DNA of 64,000 bases from Peribacillus frigoritolerans (GTDB lineage Bacteria; Bacillota; Bacilli; Bacillales; DSM-1321), in the NCBI RefSeq assembly GCF_040250305.1, contig NZ_CP158190.1, forward strand, positions 2,078,001 through 2,142,000, in the 5' to 3' direction. Below are positions 52,766 to 62,227 of this stretch, piece by piece. A program made the translations under genes and the position numbers. Each line of letters begins with the position of its first letter. The first letter of the stretch is position 1. The notes beneath the pieces were generated by a model. The model searched no databases. It worked only from the letters and a program-made list of their open reading frames with translations, and was not told where the DNA came from.

Positions 52766-54244
52766 ATGAGAATAGCAATCGGTCAGTTGGCCCATGAAAC
52801 GAATACGTTTTCTCGAGTAAGAACGACAGTCGACTTATTTAAAGTCTGGGAATGGACCCAAGGAGAGGAACTTCTCGAAAGGCATACTGATGTATTAGAT
52901 TATTTGGGTGGGATGATCAATCGGGGAGAAGAGTTGGGGATTGAAATTGTGCCGACCTTTGCAGCCATGGCCAATCCTTCAGGAACGATAACACAGGAAA
53001 CGTTCCAAAAAGCAAAAAATCTATTAATATCTAGCATTATGAATTCTGGCAAACTGGATGGGATTTGTCTATTTCTTCATGGAGCAGGAGTAGCAGAAGG
53101 AATTGACGATATTGAAGGTGAAATTTTATCGGAATTAAGAAGCATTTTGGGATCAGAAATACCAATTGTAGTTGCTTTGGACCTGCATGGCAATATTACG
53201 GAAACCATGGTTAAAGAAGCTAATGTACTACTCGGCAATATAGATTACCCTCATACGGATTCCTATGAAAGGGGGACTGAAGCGATTGATTTAACTGCTC
53301 GCATCATTCAAGGGAAAGTAAACCCGGAAATGGCTCTAACGAAATTACCATTACTTATCCCTACTACAACCTCCTACTTTTCTCCGATTAAAGAAATCAA
53401 TGAATGGTGCGAAGAATGGGAAAAGCATCCTGAGGTGCTTGATTGCACCTTATTTCACGGCTTTCCCTATTCAGATATCCCTCACGCAGGAGTTTCTGTA
53501 ATTACCATTACGAATAATGAACCCTCTTTAGCACAAAAAATTTCAGATGATATAGCTGTTAGAATTTTTGAGAAGAAAGATGAATTTTTTCCTATATTAC
53601 CGACACCAAAGAAAGCCATTTCATATGCTTTCTCCCGAACTGAAATGCCAATCATCATTAATGAAGCTTCTGATAACCCTGGTGCAGGTACACCAGGCGA
53701 TGGGACCTTTTTATTGAAAGAAATGATTGAAGCAAACATTCCAAATAGCTGCTTTGGATTTATTTTTGATCCGGAAGTAGCAAAAATGGCCCATAAAGAA
53801 GGTGTGGGTTCCCTAATTCATGTCGAATTAGGTGGTAAAACAGATACATTACATGGTAACCCTCTAAAAATATCAGCTTATGTAAAAAGCCTTTCTGATG
53901 GCAAGTTTATTCAATCCTCACCGATGTGGAATGGAAGCAAAGTGAACTTGGGGAGAAGTGCAAGATTAACGGTTGGAAATGTGGATATCATTGTATGCTC
54001 TGTAAATTCACAGACGTTTGATGAACAAATTTTCCTCCTACATGGAATAGATGTTGAGAAATCAAGTATTGTTGGTTTGAAATCATCACACCATTTCCGG
54101 GCAGCCTTCATGCCTATTGCTAAAGAAATAATAACGGTTGATTCGCCAGGGTTAAGCAGTGCAAAGTTATCAACCTTTGATTACAAGAATATAACCAGAC
54201 CGATTTACCCTTTTGATTCTATTTTGAATCATCTATTAGTCTAA
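52766..54244 (+). CDS. M81 family metallopeptidase (MlrC-like)
   Basis: A 492-residue protein of the MlrC/microcystinase C family: GQLAHETNTFS at the start, metal-binding residues in VALDLHGNIT and DYPHTDSYERG, FHGFPYSDIPHAG and DNPGAGTPGDGTFLL. The family hydrolyses small peptides or amidated products; MlrC finishes microcystin breakdown, but most members have no known substrate. ATG follows GAAAGGGG. It is followed after 24 bases by a D-aminoacylase, which suggests peptides or acyl compounds with D- or beta-amino acids. Confidence 0.88.
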   Translation: MRIAIGQLAHETNTFSRVRTTVDLFKVWEWTQGEELLERHTDVLDYLGGMINRGEELGIEIVPTFAAMANPSGTITQETFQKAKNLLISSIMNSGKLDGICLFLHGAGVAEGIDDIEGEILSELRSILGSEIPIVVALDLHGNITETMVKEANVLLGNIDYPHTDSYERGTEAIDLTARIIQGKVNPEMALTKLPLLIPTTTSYFSPIKEINEWCEEWEKHPEVLDCTLFHGFPYSDIPHAGVSVITITNNEPSLAQKISDDIAVRIFEKKDEFFPILPTPKKAISYAFSRTEMPIIINEASDNPGAGTPGDGTFLLKEMIEANIPNSCFGFIFDPEVAKMAHKEGVGSLIHVELGGKTDTLHGNPLKISAYVKSLSDGKFIQSSPMWNGSKVNLGRSARLTVGNVDIIVCSVNSQTFDEQIFLLHGIDVEKSSIVGLKSSHHFRAAFMPIAKEIITVDSPGLSSAKLSTFDYKNITRPIYPFDSILNHLLV

Positions 54245-54268
54245 CTAACATAAAAAGGATGTGATCAA

Positions 54269-55894
54269 ATGCTAGACGTGATAATAAAAAATGGAAGGGT
54301 TTATGATGGAACAGGGAACCCTTGGACTAAAACTGACATTGGAATAGAGGATGGGAGAATTACTATTATCGGGAATTTAAGCAGCGAACAGGCTGAGCAA
54401 ATTATTGATGCCAATGGGTTGGCAGTTTCACCAGGATTTATTGATCCACATGTCCATTCCGATTTACTTTGCACCGTTCCGGAAGTTCATAAAATAAAGG
54501 CACTTCAGGGTGTGACTACAGAATTATTTGGACAGGATGGCATTTCTGTCGCTCCTGTATCAGAAGAAACAAAGCCGTTATGGCAAAAACAATTAAGTGG
54601 ACTAAATGGCGATATTGGGGAGTGGCCATGGAATAGCATAGATGAATATTTTTCATTTCTAGAAAAGTCAAAAATAATAGGCAACGCAGCTTACCTGGTA
54701 CCCCATGGCGCGGTTCGTTCCTTGGTCATGGGATTTGAGGATAGAGTGGCTACTAAACAGGAACTGGAAAAAATGCGTTTGCTGGTCGAGGAAGGAATGC
54801 GTATGGGAGCAGTAGGCTTGTCCTCAGGATTGGTATATCCCCCAAATGTTTTCTCCAATAAGGAAGAATTGATTGAAATATGTAAGGGTACCGCGAAATA
54901 TGACGGCTGTTTCGTTGTCCATATTCGGAATGAAAGCATTCATTCTTTATCAGCTTTGGATGAAGTCATAGATGTTTCCAGACAATCCGGTGTAAGATTG
55001 CATATTTCCCATTTTAAGATAATCGGCCAGGGAAATAGGGATAAATTTAAGAAAGCACTGGACAAGATGAATGCCGCTAGACAGGAAGGTATTGAAATTA
55101 CCTTTGATCAATATCCATATTCAGCCGCTTCAACCGTTTTTCATGCCATACTTCCACCTTGGATGCATTCAGGGGGAACGGAAGAAACGCTGATACGATT
55201 GAGTATTCCAGAAATCAGAAAAAGAATCTCAGATGAATTTAAAACAAACACAGAGTATGAAAATTGGGTTTTGAATTGTGGCTGGAAAAATATCATTATT
55301 ACATCCGTTCAAACGGATTCTAATAAATGCTTAGAAGGTAAGAACATGATTGAAATTTCAGAAATTAGGCAACAATCCCCTGAAGATGCCGCATTTGATA
55401 TTCTCATTGAGGAAAAAGGGAATGTAGCAATGGTTATTCATTGGGGCTTTGCGGAAGATGTTTTGCTGAGTATGTGTCATCCACTACAAGTGGTGGGATC
55501 GGATGGGATTTTTGGAGGTAAGCCGCATCCTCGATTATATGGGACATTTCCGAGAGTATTAGGCAAATATGTTAGGGAAGAAGGAGCTTTGACGCTTGAA
55601 CAAGCGATTCGTCGAATGACAGGTGCTCCTGCGCAGTTAATGAGATTAAAGGATAGGGGGTTAATAAAAGAGGGATATCAGGCAGATATTGTTATATTTG
55701 ATCACGAAATAATTAAAGATCGAGCTACATTTGAAGAGCCGCTATTAGAGCCTGAGGGCATACATGTGGTTTATATAAATGGGAAATTAACCGTTTATCA
55801 TGGGGAATACACAGGAGCACGAGATGGAAAGGTAATTAGAAGGTTCCAAAGTTCAAAAATAGATAAAGTGGCAACATTTAGGATCGATAGATAA
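54269..55894 (+). CDS. N-acyl-D-amino-acid deacylase (D-aminoacylase) family
   Basis: A 541-residue amidohydrolase. The first metal site is FIDPHVHSDL, the later conserved residues are in HIRNESIHSL, LHISHFKIIGQGN, and the Asp in VGSDGIFGGKPHPRLYGTFPR. The C-terminal strand ADIVIFD...DRATFEEPLLEPEGI is typical of D-aminoacylases. It removes the acyl group from N-acyl-D-amino acids. AAAGGATGTG precedes ATG. It lies in the operon with the M81 peptidase and MFS transporter. Confidence 0.9.
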   Translation: MLDVIIKNGRVYDGTGNPWTKTDIGIEDGRITIIGNLSSEQAEQIIDANGLAVSPGFIDPHVHSDLLCTVPEVHKIKALQGVTTELFGQDGISVAPVSEETKPLWQKQLSGLNGDIGEWPWNSIDEYFSFLEKSKIIGNAAYLVPHGAVRSLVMGFEDRVATKQELEKMRLLVEEGMRMGAVGLSSGLVYPPNVFSNKEELIEICKGTAKYDGCFVVHIRNESIHSLSALDEVIDVSRQSGVRLHISHFKIIGQGNRDKFKKALDKMNAARQEGIEITFDQYPYSAASTVFHAILPPWMHSGGTEETLIRLSIPEIRKRISDEFKTNTEYENWVLNCGWKNIIITSVQTDSNKCLEGKNMIEISEIRQQSPEDAAFDILIEEKGNVAMVIHWGFAEDVLLSMCHPLQVVGSDGIFGGKPHPRLYGTFPRVLGKYVREEGALTLEQAIRRMTGAPAQLMRLKDRGLIKEGYQADIVIFDHEIIKDRATFEEPLLEPEGIHVVYINGKLTVYHGEYTGARDGKVIRRFQSSKIDKVATFRIDR

Positions 55895-55954
55895 TCCCTA
55901 TCAATTCGCCTATGGAAAGAAAAATGAAGGATTAGTAGAAAAGGGAGGAATAAG

Positions 55955-57184
55955 ATGAAGCGTTACATTGGAGGGTCCCAAAATAAACACTTTATACTAT
56001 TTTTGCTGTTCGTTGGTTATCTGGTTGATTATTTGGATCGGATGGTCATGAGTGTGGCTGTTGTATCTATTAAGGAAGAATTTAATTTGGATGCTGCCGC
56101 TGTCGGGGCAATCTTGAGTAGCTTCTTCTTATCCTATGCTATCATGCAAATACCAGGAGGGTGGCTAACGGATAAACTGGGTTCCAGAAAAGTCTTAATA
56201 TGGTCCATCATTGTTTGGTCTGTTTTTACAGTATTTACCGGTTTTGCCTGGTCTCTTATTTCGTTACTTGTTATACGTTTTCTCTTCGGGCTTGGTCAAG
56301 GAGGGTATCCTTCCGCTTCCCAAAAGGGGATTGCGGATTATTTTCCCCGCGAAGAAAGGCCAAAGGCTTCTGCTTACTTAATGTCATCCAATTACTTTGG
56401 AATGGCACTTGCCCCACTGGTGGCCGCGCCGATGATATTATTTATGGGCTGGAGAAACATGTTTTATGTAATCGGGTTGCTAGGAATATTGTTAACGATA
56501 GCTTTCTGGGTATATTTTAAACCAAAAGAAAGCACTGCTTCAAACAAAACATTAAAAGAGAATAGTGTTCCCATGAAGGAATTACTGACGAATTCTGGCT
56601 TGTGGAAAATAACTGTGATGTGGTTTGCTGCCGGAATAGTAAATTGGGGACTTTCTTCCTGGATTCCATCCTATTTGATGGAAGCTAGGGGGATGGATCT
56701 GTTGTCCATGGGTTTTTATGCAGCGTTACCGGGTATCTCAACTGGAGTTGCTATGTTGTTCAGCGGATGGCTTCTTGACAGGTTTTTTAATAACTTGGAA
56801 AAATATTATGCGGCATTTGGCATGCTTATGTCAGGGATATTCCTATATATGATGTTTACCTCGACTTCCATTGTAGCAGCTATGGTATATTTGAATCTTT
56901 GCATGGTCTTTAAAAGTTTTGCCTTTACAGTTGCTTTTGCTTTGCCGCATAAAATCATGTCTAAACAGGTTATCGGTTCCGCAATGGGAATAATTAATAT
57001 GGGGGCACAGGCAGCAGGATTTATATCACCGCTTGTCATGGGCTTTATCATTACACTAACAGGTTCTTACAACGGGGCTTTTTGGTTCTTAATCGCATGT
57101 TCCGCAATTTCAATCATCGCTGCGCTTTCCATTAAAAAGAATAATCATATGGAGCAATCAAAAGATGTAGACTTATTAGCATAA
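55955..57184 (+). CDS. MFS transporter
   Basis: A 409-residue permease with 12 helices. Start YLDRMVMSVAVVSIKEEFNL and motif GWLTDKLGSRKVL place it in the ACS (anion:cation symporter) group, together with FGLGQGGYPSASQKGIADYF. AAAGGGAGG precedes ATG. As the last gene of the operon it probably imports the organic anion or acyl amino acid that the hydrolases use. Confidence 0.86.
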   Translation: MKRYIGGSQNKHFILFLLFVGYLVDYLDRMVMSVAVVSIKEEFNLDAAAVGAILSSFFLSYAIMQIPGGWLTDKLGSRKVLIWSIIVWSVFTVFTGFAWSLISLLVIRFLFGLGQGGYPSASQKGIADYFPREERPKASAYLMSSNYFGMALAPLVAAPMILFMGWRNMFYVIGLLGILLTIAFWVYFKPKESTASNKTLKENSVPMKELLTNSGLWKITVMWFAAGIVNWGLSSWIPSYLMEARGMDLLSMGFYAALPGISTGVAMLFSGWLLDRFFNNLEKYYAAFGMLMSGIFLYMMFTSTSIVAAMVYLNLCMVFKSFAFTVAFALPHKIMSKQVIGSAMGIINMGAQAAGFISPLVMGFIITLTGSYNGAFWFLIACSAISIIAALSIKKNNHMEQSKDVDLLA

Positions 57185-57233
57185 CACTTGAAAAATTCTT
57201 CTTCATACTTATCAAAAAACAATATGAAAATTC

Positions 57234-57266
57234 AAAAGCCCCGGATAAACTACCCCGGGGTTTTTG
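57234..57266 (+). terminator. Terminator after the D-aminoacylase operon
   Basis: CCCCGG (57239-57244) pairs with CCGGGG, flanked by AAAA and TTTTT. Confidence 0.85.
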
Positions 57267-57630
57267 AATTTATTTAAGAAGACTTCAAAAAATAAGCATT
57301 TTTATCTCACTCTATTCCTTCATTGGAATAAGTGTAGTGTTTTTTTCCAGGTCCTCAGCTACAGTACAAGCCGTTTAATAATAAAGTCATACTATATAAT
57401 GAAGGGGAAATCTTGAAAAACTGAGAACATGATCGGTAATGGATCCATGGATGCTGGAAATGGTTTAGGAACGACAAATAGCATACCCATACCTATGAAA
57501 ATTCTTGCCGTTCATGAAACTGCTGCAAAAATCTTTTCCTTATTATTGATTCTTCTATGTACTTGTTTTTTCATCCCTGGAAACCCATCTCTCTAGTAAC
57601 AAATATTAAAAAAAAGGAGACGTTTAGGGA
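57267..57630. other. 360-bp region without a recognised gene
   Basis: No supported frame. A short open stretch near 57490-57595 (a basic then hydrophobic peptide) has no start signal. AAAAAGGAGA for the next gene lies at 57612. Confidence 0.4.
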
Positions 57631-58206
57631 ATGTTATGGCCTATTAACAATGGTGAGGCAAGGATACATCAGACGAATAAGAGTACAATGCTGTCCCGGC
57701 AAGAGATAAAAGCCATTGAGTCCTGGATATCTCAAATGGGGAAATTCCAATTTTATAAAACAGCTGGACAAAAAATGTCTTCTGCCAAAAAAACGCTAAG
57801 GTTCAAGTATAAAATCATTGGGCATGGATTTAACCGAGTTGTCTATGATTTAAATAATGGCTATATATTAAAAGTTGCATTTTCGGAAGTAGGATTACTA
57901 AGCAATGCAAATGAAGCTTATATATATAATAACTGTAATGAGAAAGTCAAAAAGTATTTTTGTCCGGTTAAGGAGCATGGGACGGGCTGGATTATCATGA
58001 AGAAGCTGGACACGAAAGTGCCGTTTGCAATCAATGAATATACGAAACTGATCAAGTTGGAATTAAAACTCCTGAAGTACGGGATTATCCCAATAGATTT
58101 ACGATTGGATAATGTCGGATATAACGAGAATGATGAAATGGTCGTCATTGATTACGGTCTGTTCACCATGGATCTCAAAAGCCCTTTGCTGCGATGGTTA
58201 GTTTGA
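57631..58206 (+). CDS. Protein kinase-like protein
   Basis: A 191-residue protein with a reduced kinase fold. GHGFNRVVYDLNNGYILKVA resembles the glycine loop and the lysine strand, and IPIDLRLDNVGYNENDEMVV followed by IDYGLF resembles the catalytic loop (D-x4-N) and the DFG position (DYG). It is shorter than a full Ser/Thr kinase and lacks a clear C-lobe beyond DYG. AAGGAGACG precedes ATG. It is monocistronic. Aminoglycoside-type phosphotransferases share the same pattern, so the substrate may be a small molecule. Confidence 0.6.
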   Translation: MLWPINNGEARIHQTNKSTMLSRQEIKAIESWISQMGKFQFYKTAGQKMSSAKKTLRFKYKIIGHGFNRVVYDLNNGYILKVAFSEVGLLSNANEAYIYNNCNEKVKKYFCPVKEHGTGWIIMKKLDTKVPFAINEYTKLIKLELKLLKYGIIPIDLRLDNVGYNENDEMVVIDYGLFTMDLKSPLLRWLV

Positions 58207-58364
58207 TGATGGGGATACTTCAAGTAAATATATAATGGAGCTCACAATGAAGTAATTAGGCGAAGCGGTAAATCTTGTGAGCCGTTATTGATTTACCGAA
58301 TTATTTAATTGAAAGAAGCATGTTACGAAGGGATTTTTTGTGCAACATGCTTTTTTTATTTGGT

Positions 58365-58781
58365 TTAAAGGACCATAACTGATGACACAACGCTTGCCAC
58401 TTTTTTATCATTTTGAAATAAATCTGCCAGTACATAAGCTGTTTTTTTTCCGATTCGGTCTACTTTTGCTTCAACTTGTACGTCTCCTAATCTTACTGGT
58501 CGATGAAAGGTAGTATGTAAATCAATCGATGCGAAGGATTGTCCGATGCTTAATTTAGATGAGATCGCATAAGCCATTATAATATCTGCTGCAGAAGTGA
58601 CAAATCCCCCCATTGCGACACCATTTCCGTTTATGAATTTATCATCTACTTTCCATAGTCCCCTAGCAATTCCATCCTGTGCATGATTTGCTTCTATCTG
58701 TAACGTTAAATCACAATTCGGAGGCTGTTTCCCCTCTGTTATAACCTGTAAAAGTTCGTGTCCTTTAAATGATTCCCCCAT
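58365..58781 (-). CDS. PaaI-family hotdog thioesterase
   Basis: A 138-residue hotdog-fold protein (FINGNGVAMGGFVTSAADII, then SIDLHTTFHRPVRLGDV) of the PaaI thioesterase group. The usual HGG is replaced by AMGG, so the active site differs from that of the gene at 47795. ATG 58781 follows GGGGGGCAATTTA; the 100 residues of open frame upstream run into interspersed repeat DNA and are not part of it. Confidence 0.75.
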   Translation of the reverse strand: MGESFKGHELLQVITEGKQPPNCDLTLQIEANHAQDGIARGLWKVDDKFINGNGVAMGGFVTSAADIIMAYAISSKLSIGQSFASIDLHTTFHRPVRLGDVQVEAKVDRIGKKTAYVLADLFQNDKKVASVVSSVMVL

Positions 58782-58904
58782 TAAATTGCCCCCCTTGAAT
58801 AAGTTGAAACTACTGAATATTCTAACATATATCTTAATGTCAATGAAGTTATTGATTTTACAAATAAAGTAATTAGAGACCCGAACCAAGAAATGTAATT
58901 TGGT

Positions 58905-59045
58905 GGTGGATTTGATTTCCACTTCAGGTACTCGCTTTCCGCGGGCGGTCTGGGGAGCCTCCTCGGCTTCCGCCTGCGGGGTCTCCCCTAGACACGTTTT
59001 TCCCGCAGGAGTCTCGCACCTTCCGTTCCAATCAACGGGAACGTT
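58905..59045. repeat. GC-rich interspersed repeat, copy 1
   Basis: Contains GCTCGCTTTCCGCGGG-like, GAGCCTCCTCGGC, GGGGTCTC and CGCAGGAGTCTCGCAC blocks ending at CCAATCAAC. The same blocks occur at 59165-59312. Confidence 0.7.
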
Positions 59046-59164
59046 TATTAAGAAAAAAATGTAGGCTAGCCTCATCACGAATTATTTTTAGACTGAATTA
59101 TCCTTCAAGTTTTTTTACTGTAATAAATAATAGCTGTTTTCGCATACTTTGTTGCTATTTACTA

Positions 59165-59312
59165 AGTAGTGCGGTGTGGTTGATTTCCCCTCCAGATGCT
59201 CGCTTTCCGCGGGGCGGGCGGTGAGCCTCCTCGGCGTAAACGCCTGTGGGGTCTCACCTGTCCCGCTGCTCCCGCAGGAGTCTCGCACTTCCGCTCCAAT
59301 CAACCTTAAATA
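59165..59312. repeat. GC-rich interspersed repeat, copy 2
   Basis: Same order of blocks as copy 1: GCTCGCTTTCCGCGGGG, GAGCCTCCTCGGCG, GGGGTCTCAC, CGCAGGAGTCTCGCAC, CCAATCAAC. The flanking arms are GGTTGATT on the left and AATCAACC on the right. Confidence 0.72.
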
Positions 59313-59360
59313 GTTTCGTTTTAAAAACAACAATCTTTACGAAAAGAGCCTAAATAATAG

Positions 59361-59920
59361 ATTGAAGAAATTTGCGACACTCCTGCCGAAAAACTGGCTA
59401 GCCTAGACCCCACAGACGCTTGCGTCGAGGAGGCTTGGCAGGCAGTCGGCAGAAAGGGAGCGGATTTCAGAAATCACAGGGAACGTCCATTAAGAAAAAA
59501 CTCTAGGATAGTCTCTTCCCGAATTATTTTAAGACTGGATGATCCTTCAAGTTTTTTTACTATAATTCTTAATGGATTGAAGAAATTTGCGACACTCCTG
59601 CCGAAAAACTGGCTAGCCTAGACCCCACAGACGCTTGCGTCGAGGAGGCTTGGCAGACAGTCGGCGGAAAGGGAGCGGATTTCAGAAATCACAGGGAACG
59701 TCCATTAAGAAAAAACTCTAGGATAGTCTCATCCCGAATTATTTTAAAACTGGATGATCCTTCAAGTTTTTTTACTATAATTCTTAATGGATTGAAGAAA
59801 TTTGCGACACTCCTGCCGAAAAACTGGCTAGCCGAGACCCCGCAGGCGCTTGTGACGAGGAGGCTTGGCAGGCAGTCGGCGGAAAGGGAGCGGATTTCTG
59901 AAATCACGGGGATTTTTTAA
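59361..59920. repeat. 215-bp tandem repeat, 2.6 units
   Basis: Units start at 59361, 59576 and 59791 with ATTGAAGAAATTTGCGACAC. Each has a GC-rich core (GACCCCACAGACGCTTGCGTC, GAGGAGGCTTGGCAG) that is the reverse complement of the core of the two preceding repeats, plus an AT-rich tail (GAATTATTTTAAGACTGGAT, CTTCAAGTTTTTTTACTATAA) also found singly at 59085-59125. No coding frame is credible. Confidence 0.85.
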
Positions 59921-60105
59921 AAATAAAAAACTGCAGGCAAAAACGGTCTTTTATTTGGATTTGTCTACAGTCTGCTTTCTTAATAGTCATTTTTTTGCTT
60001 ACTATCTGATAGGCAAATTGTTACTAGAATTTTGAAGTTAATAATTATCAAAAAAATCAAAAAATCATCTTCTTTTTCTAATTAAATTGTGATAGTGTAT
60101 AAAAC

Positions 60106-60146
60106 AAAGAAGTATTACCTTCTTCATTTTGTTAAAAAGAAGTATT
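60106..60146. promoter_or_regulatory. Direct repeat AAAGAAGTATT, 30 bases apart
   Basis: Copies at 60106-60116 and 60136-60146, exactly 30 bases apart (about three helical turns), just before the RpiR gene. A candidate binding site for the regulator itself. Confidence 0.45.
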
Positions 60147-60171
60147 TGATTCACCAGAAAGGAGTGACATT

Positions 60172-61026
60172 GTGGAAAATCTACCATTTAAATTATTAGT
60201 GAAAGAAAGATTTGACCATCTATCGACAGGTCAAAAAAAGGTTGCCGCTTACCTGATTGAAAATTTGGATCAAGCTGCCTTTAAAACGGCTTTTCAAATT
60301 GGTCGGGAAGCGGAGGTCAGTGAAACGACGGTCATTCGGTTTTCCTATTCATTAGGATTTGAAGGGTTTAGTAAAATGCAGGATCGAATTCAAAAACAGC
60401 TGCTGCACCAAAATCAAACGGATATATCCAATAGTGATTCCATTCTTAGCATTGATGACAAGCAAGATCCATTTACCAAAGTGATAGAAAACGAAGTTCA
60501 TATTTTAAGGCACTTATTAGATCATACGAACGTTCAGGATATATGGAAAGCGGTCGATGTCCTGATACAGGCTGACCAAATATTAATTGCAGGGCATCGG
60601 ATTTCCCATGCTGCTGCCTATTGGTTCTCCTATACGCTAAGTTCATTAAGGGAAAATGTAAGTTTATGTTCTCCAACAGGTGACTTCTATGAAAAGTTTT
60701 GTAATCTCACTAACAAGTCTGTGATAGTTGTTTTTTCCCTTCCAAGATATGCGAATGAAACATTAAAAGTTGCGGAGTGTGCAAAAGAACAAGGAGTTTG
60801 TTTAATTTCAGTTACAGACCGCCTCCTGTCACCTGTTGGCCGCATCTCTGATATTGCACTGACAACTGAAGAAAACGCAGAAACCGGAACGAATTCAATC
60901 GCTTCCGTCATTAGCTTATTGGACTTGGTTATTGCAGGCATACATCAAAAAGACGCAAAACGGATATATACCCACCAGCAAAAATTAGAAGGGCTATATT
61001 CAAGTTATGAAGTGTTTAATGAATGA
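60172..61026 (+). CDS. MurR/RpiR family transcriptional regulator
   Basis: A 284-residue regulator with an N-terminal HTH_6 domain (LSTGQKKVAAYLIENLDQAA, REAEVSETTVIRFSYSLGF) and a C-terminal SIS sugar-phosphate-type domain (about 125-265, ILIAGHRISHAAAYWFSY, VIVVFSLPRYANETL). GTG 60172 follows AAAGGAGTGACAT. It probably regulates the following amidohydrolase and permease. The effector may be an amino sugar or an amino acid derivative. Confidence 0.88.
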   Translation: MENLPFKLLVKERFDHLSTGQKKVAAYLIENLDQAAFKTAFQIGREAEVSETTVIRFSYSLGFEGFSKMQDRIQKQLLHQNQTDISNSDSILSIDDKQDPFTKVIENEVHILRHLLDHTNVQDIWKAVDVLIQADQILIAGHRISHAAAYWFSYTLSSLRENVSLCSPTGDFYEKFCNLTNKSVIVVFSLPRYANETLKVAECAKEQGVCLISVTDRLLSPVGRISDIALTTEENAETGTNSIASVISLLDLVIAGIHQKDAKRIYTHQQKLEGLYSSYEVFNE

Positions 61027-61060
61027 GTTTAAATTCATGTAAAGGGGGAGGTGCATCATT

Positions 61061-62191
61061 ATGAACCCGATTCAATATATTGATCAGCATCAAGAAACAT
61101 TGATAAAGTCCTACCATGACCTGCATTCCTTGGCTGAGCCAAGCTGGCAGGAGAAAAGGACGTCTAGCTATATTTTAAAATGTCTTAGGGAAGCGGGAAT
61201 AACCGTAAAAACATTTCAGAGTCATTATGGAATCATTGCCGAGATTCCGGGCTTCTCAAAAAAGGTTGTGGCATTAAGGGCTGATATGGATGCGCTTGTT
61301 CAGGAAGTAGATGGAGTTGTAAAGGCAAATCATTCATGTGGACACGACGCACATAGCACAATGGTTTTATATACAGCATTGGCCATTGCCTCCAGCGGAA
61401 TCCGGCCTAAACACACTCTCCGATTTATATTTCAGCCTGCGGAAGAAAAAGGGGAAGGCGCTCTTCAACTGATCAATGATGGCGCGTTGGAGAATGTTAC
61501 ATATTTATTCGGGATACATGTAAGACCCAGTACGGAGGTTCCTTATATGAAGGCTTCCCCTGTCATTGTCCATGGCTCAGCCGAAACAATAAGGGGAACA
61601 ATCAAAGGCATTCAGGCCCATGCTTCCCGTCCGCAAGATGGAATAAATGTGATCGAGGCAGCAGCTTTGCTTGTCCAAAAATTACAGCAGATTAATCTGG
61701 AAACCGAAACTCCTTATTCCATCAAAATGACTCAATTTGAAACAAACAACAAAGCATCAAATGTCATCCCGGAAACAGCTGTCTTTGCTATTGATGCCAG
61801 AGCGCAGTCAAATGATGTAATGGATGAACTGAATCGCTTAACGAAGGATGCTATTGACCAGACAATGGAACAAACTGAAACATCGATCTCCTGGTCTGCG
61901 GAAGAATATGTCCCCGCTTCGACCTTGCATGAAAAAGCGATAAAGCTGGCTGAGGCCGCAATAGAAGATATCCTCGGGGCGGAAAATGTCGTTCCGGTCT
62001 GTGTTTCTCAAGGAGGCGAGGATTTTCATTTTTATACAGCCAAAAATCCTGAATTAACAGCAACCATGATAGGGTTAGGCTGCGATCTAACGCCTGGTCT
62101 GCACCATCCGGATATGAAGTTTAATTTAAAAGCACTTATTTATGGAACGAAAATTTTAATTAACACAGTAATGATGACGGCAGGAGAATAA
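61061..62191 (+). CDS. amhX: M20 family amidohydrolase (AmhX-like)
   Basis: A 376-residue metallopeptidase of the M20 group. Metal-site and catalytic motifs: VVALRADMDALV, HSCGHDAHSTMV, FQPAEEKGEGA and the lid and dimerisation domain (about 170-285, IQAHASRPQDG with the bridging His). GGEDFHFY carries the last metal ligand pattern. It resembles B. subtilis AmhX and aminoacylase-type enzymes that cleave N-acyl amino acids. AAGGGGGAGGTG precedes ATG. It lies between the RpiR regulator and the permease. Confidence 0.82.
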   Translation: MNPIQYIDQHQETLIKSYHDLHSLAEPSWQEKRTSSYILKCLREAGITVKTFQSHYGIIAEIPGFSKKVVALRADMDALVQEVDGVVKANHSCGHDAHSTMVLYTALAIASSGIRPKHTLRFIFQPAEEKGEGALQLINDGALENVTYLFGIHVRPSTEVPYMKASPVIVHGSAETIRGTIKGIQAHASRPQDGINVIEAAALLVQKLQQINLETETPYSIKMTQFETNNKASNVIPETAVFAIDARAQSNDVMDELNRLTKDAIDQTMEQTETSISWSAEEYVPASTLHEKAIKLAEAAIEDILGAENVVPVCVSQGGEDFHFYTAKNPELTATMIGLGCDLTPGLHHPDMKFNLKALIYGTKILINTVMMTAGE

Positions 62192-62227
62192 AATTTTTCA
62201 CTTAAAAAATTAATGAAGGGGTGTTTT

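Noticed and set aside
58782..59078. N-terminal extension of the hotdog thioesterase to 59078
   Set aside because: The extension reads through interspersed repeat DNA; ATG 58781 has an excellent site and matches the family's usual start.
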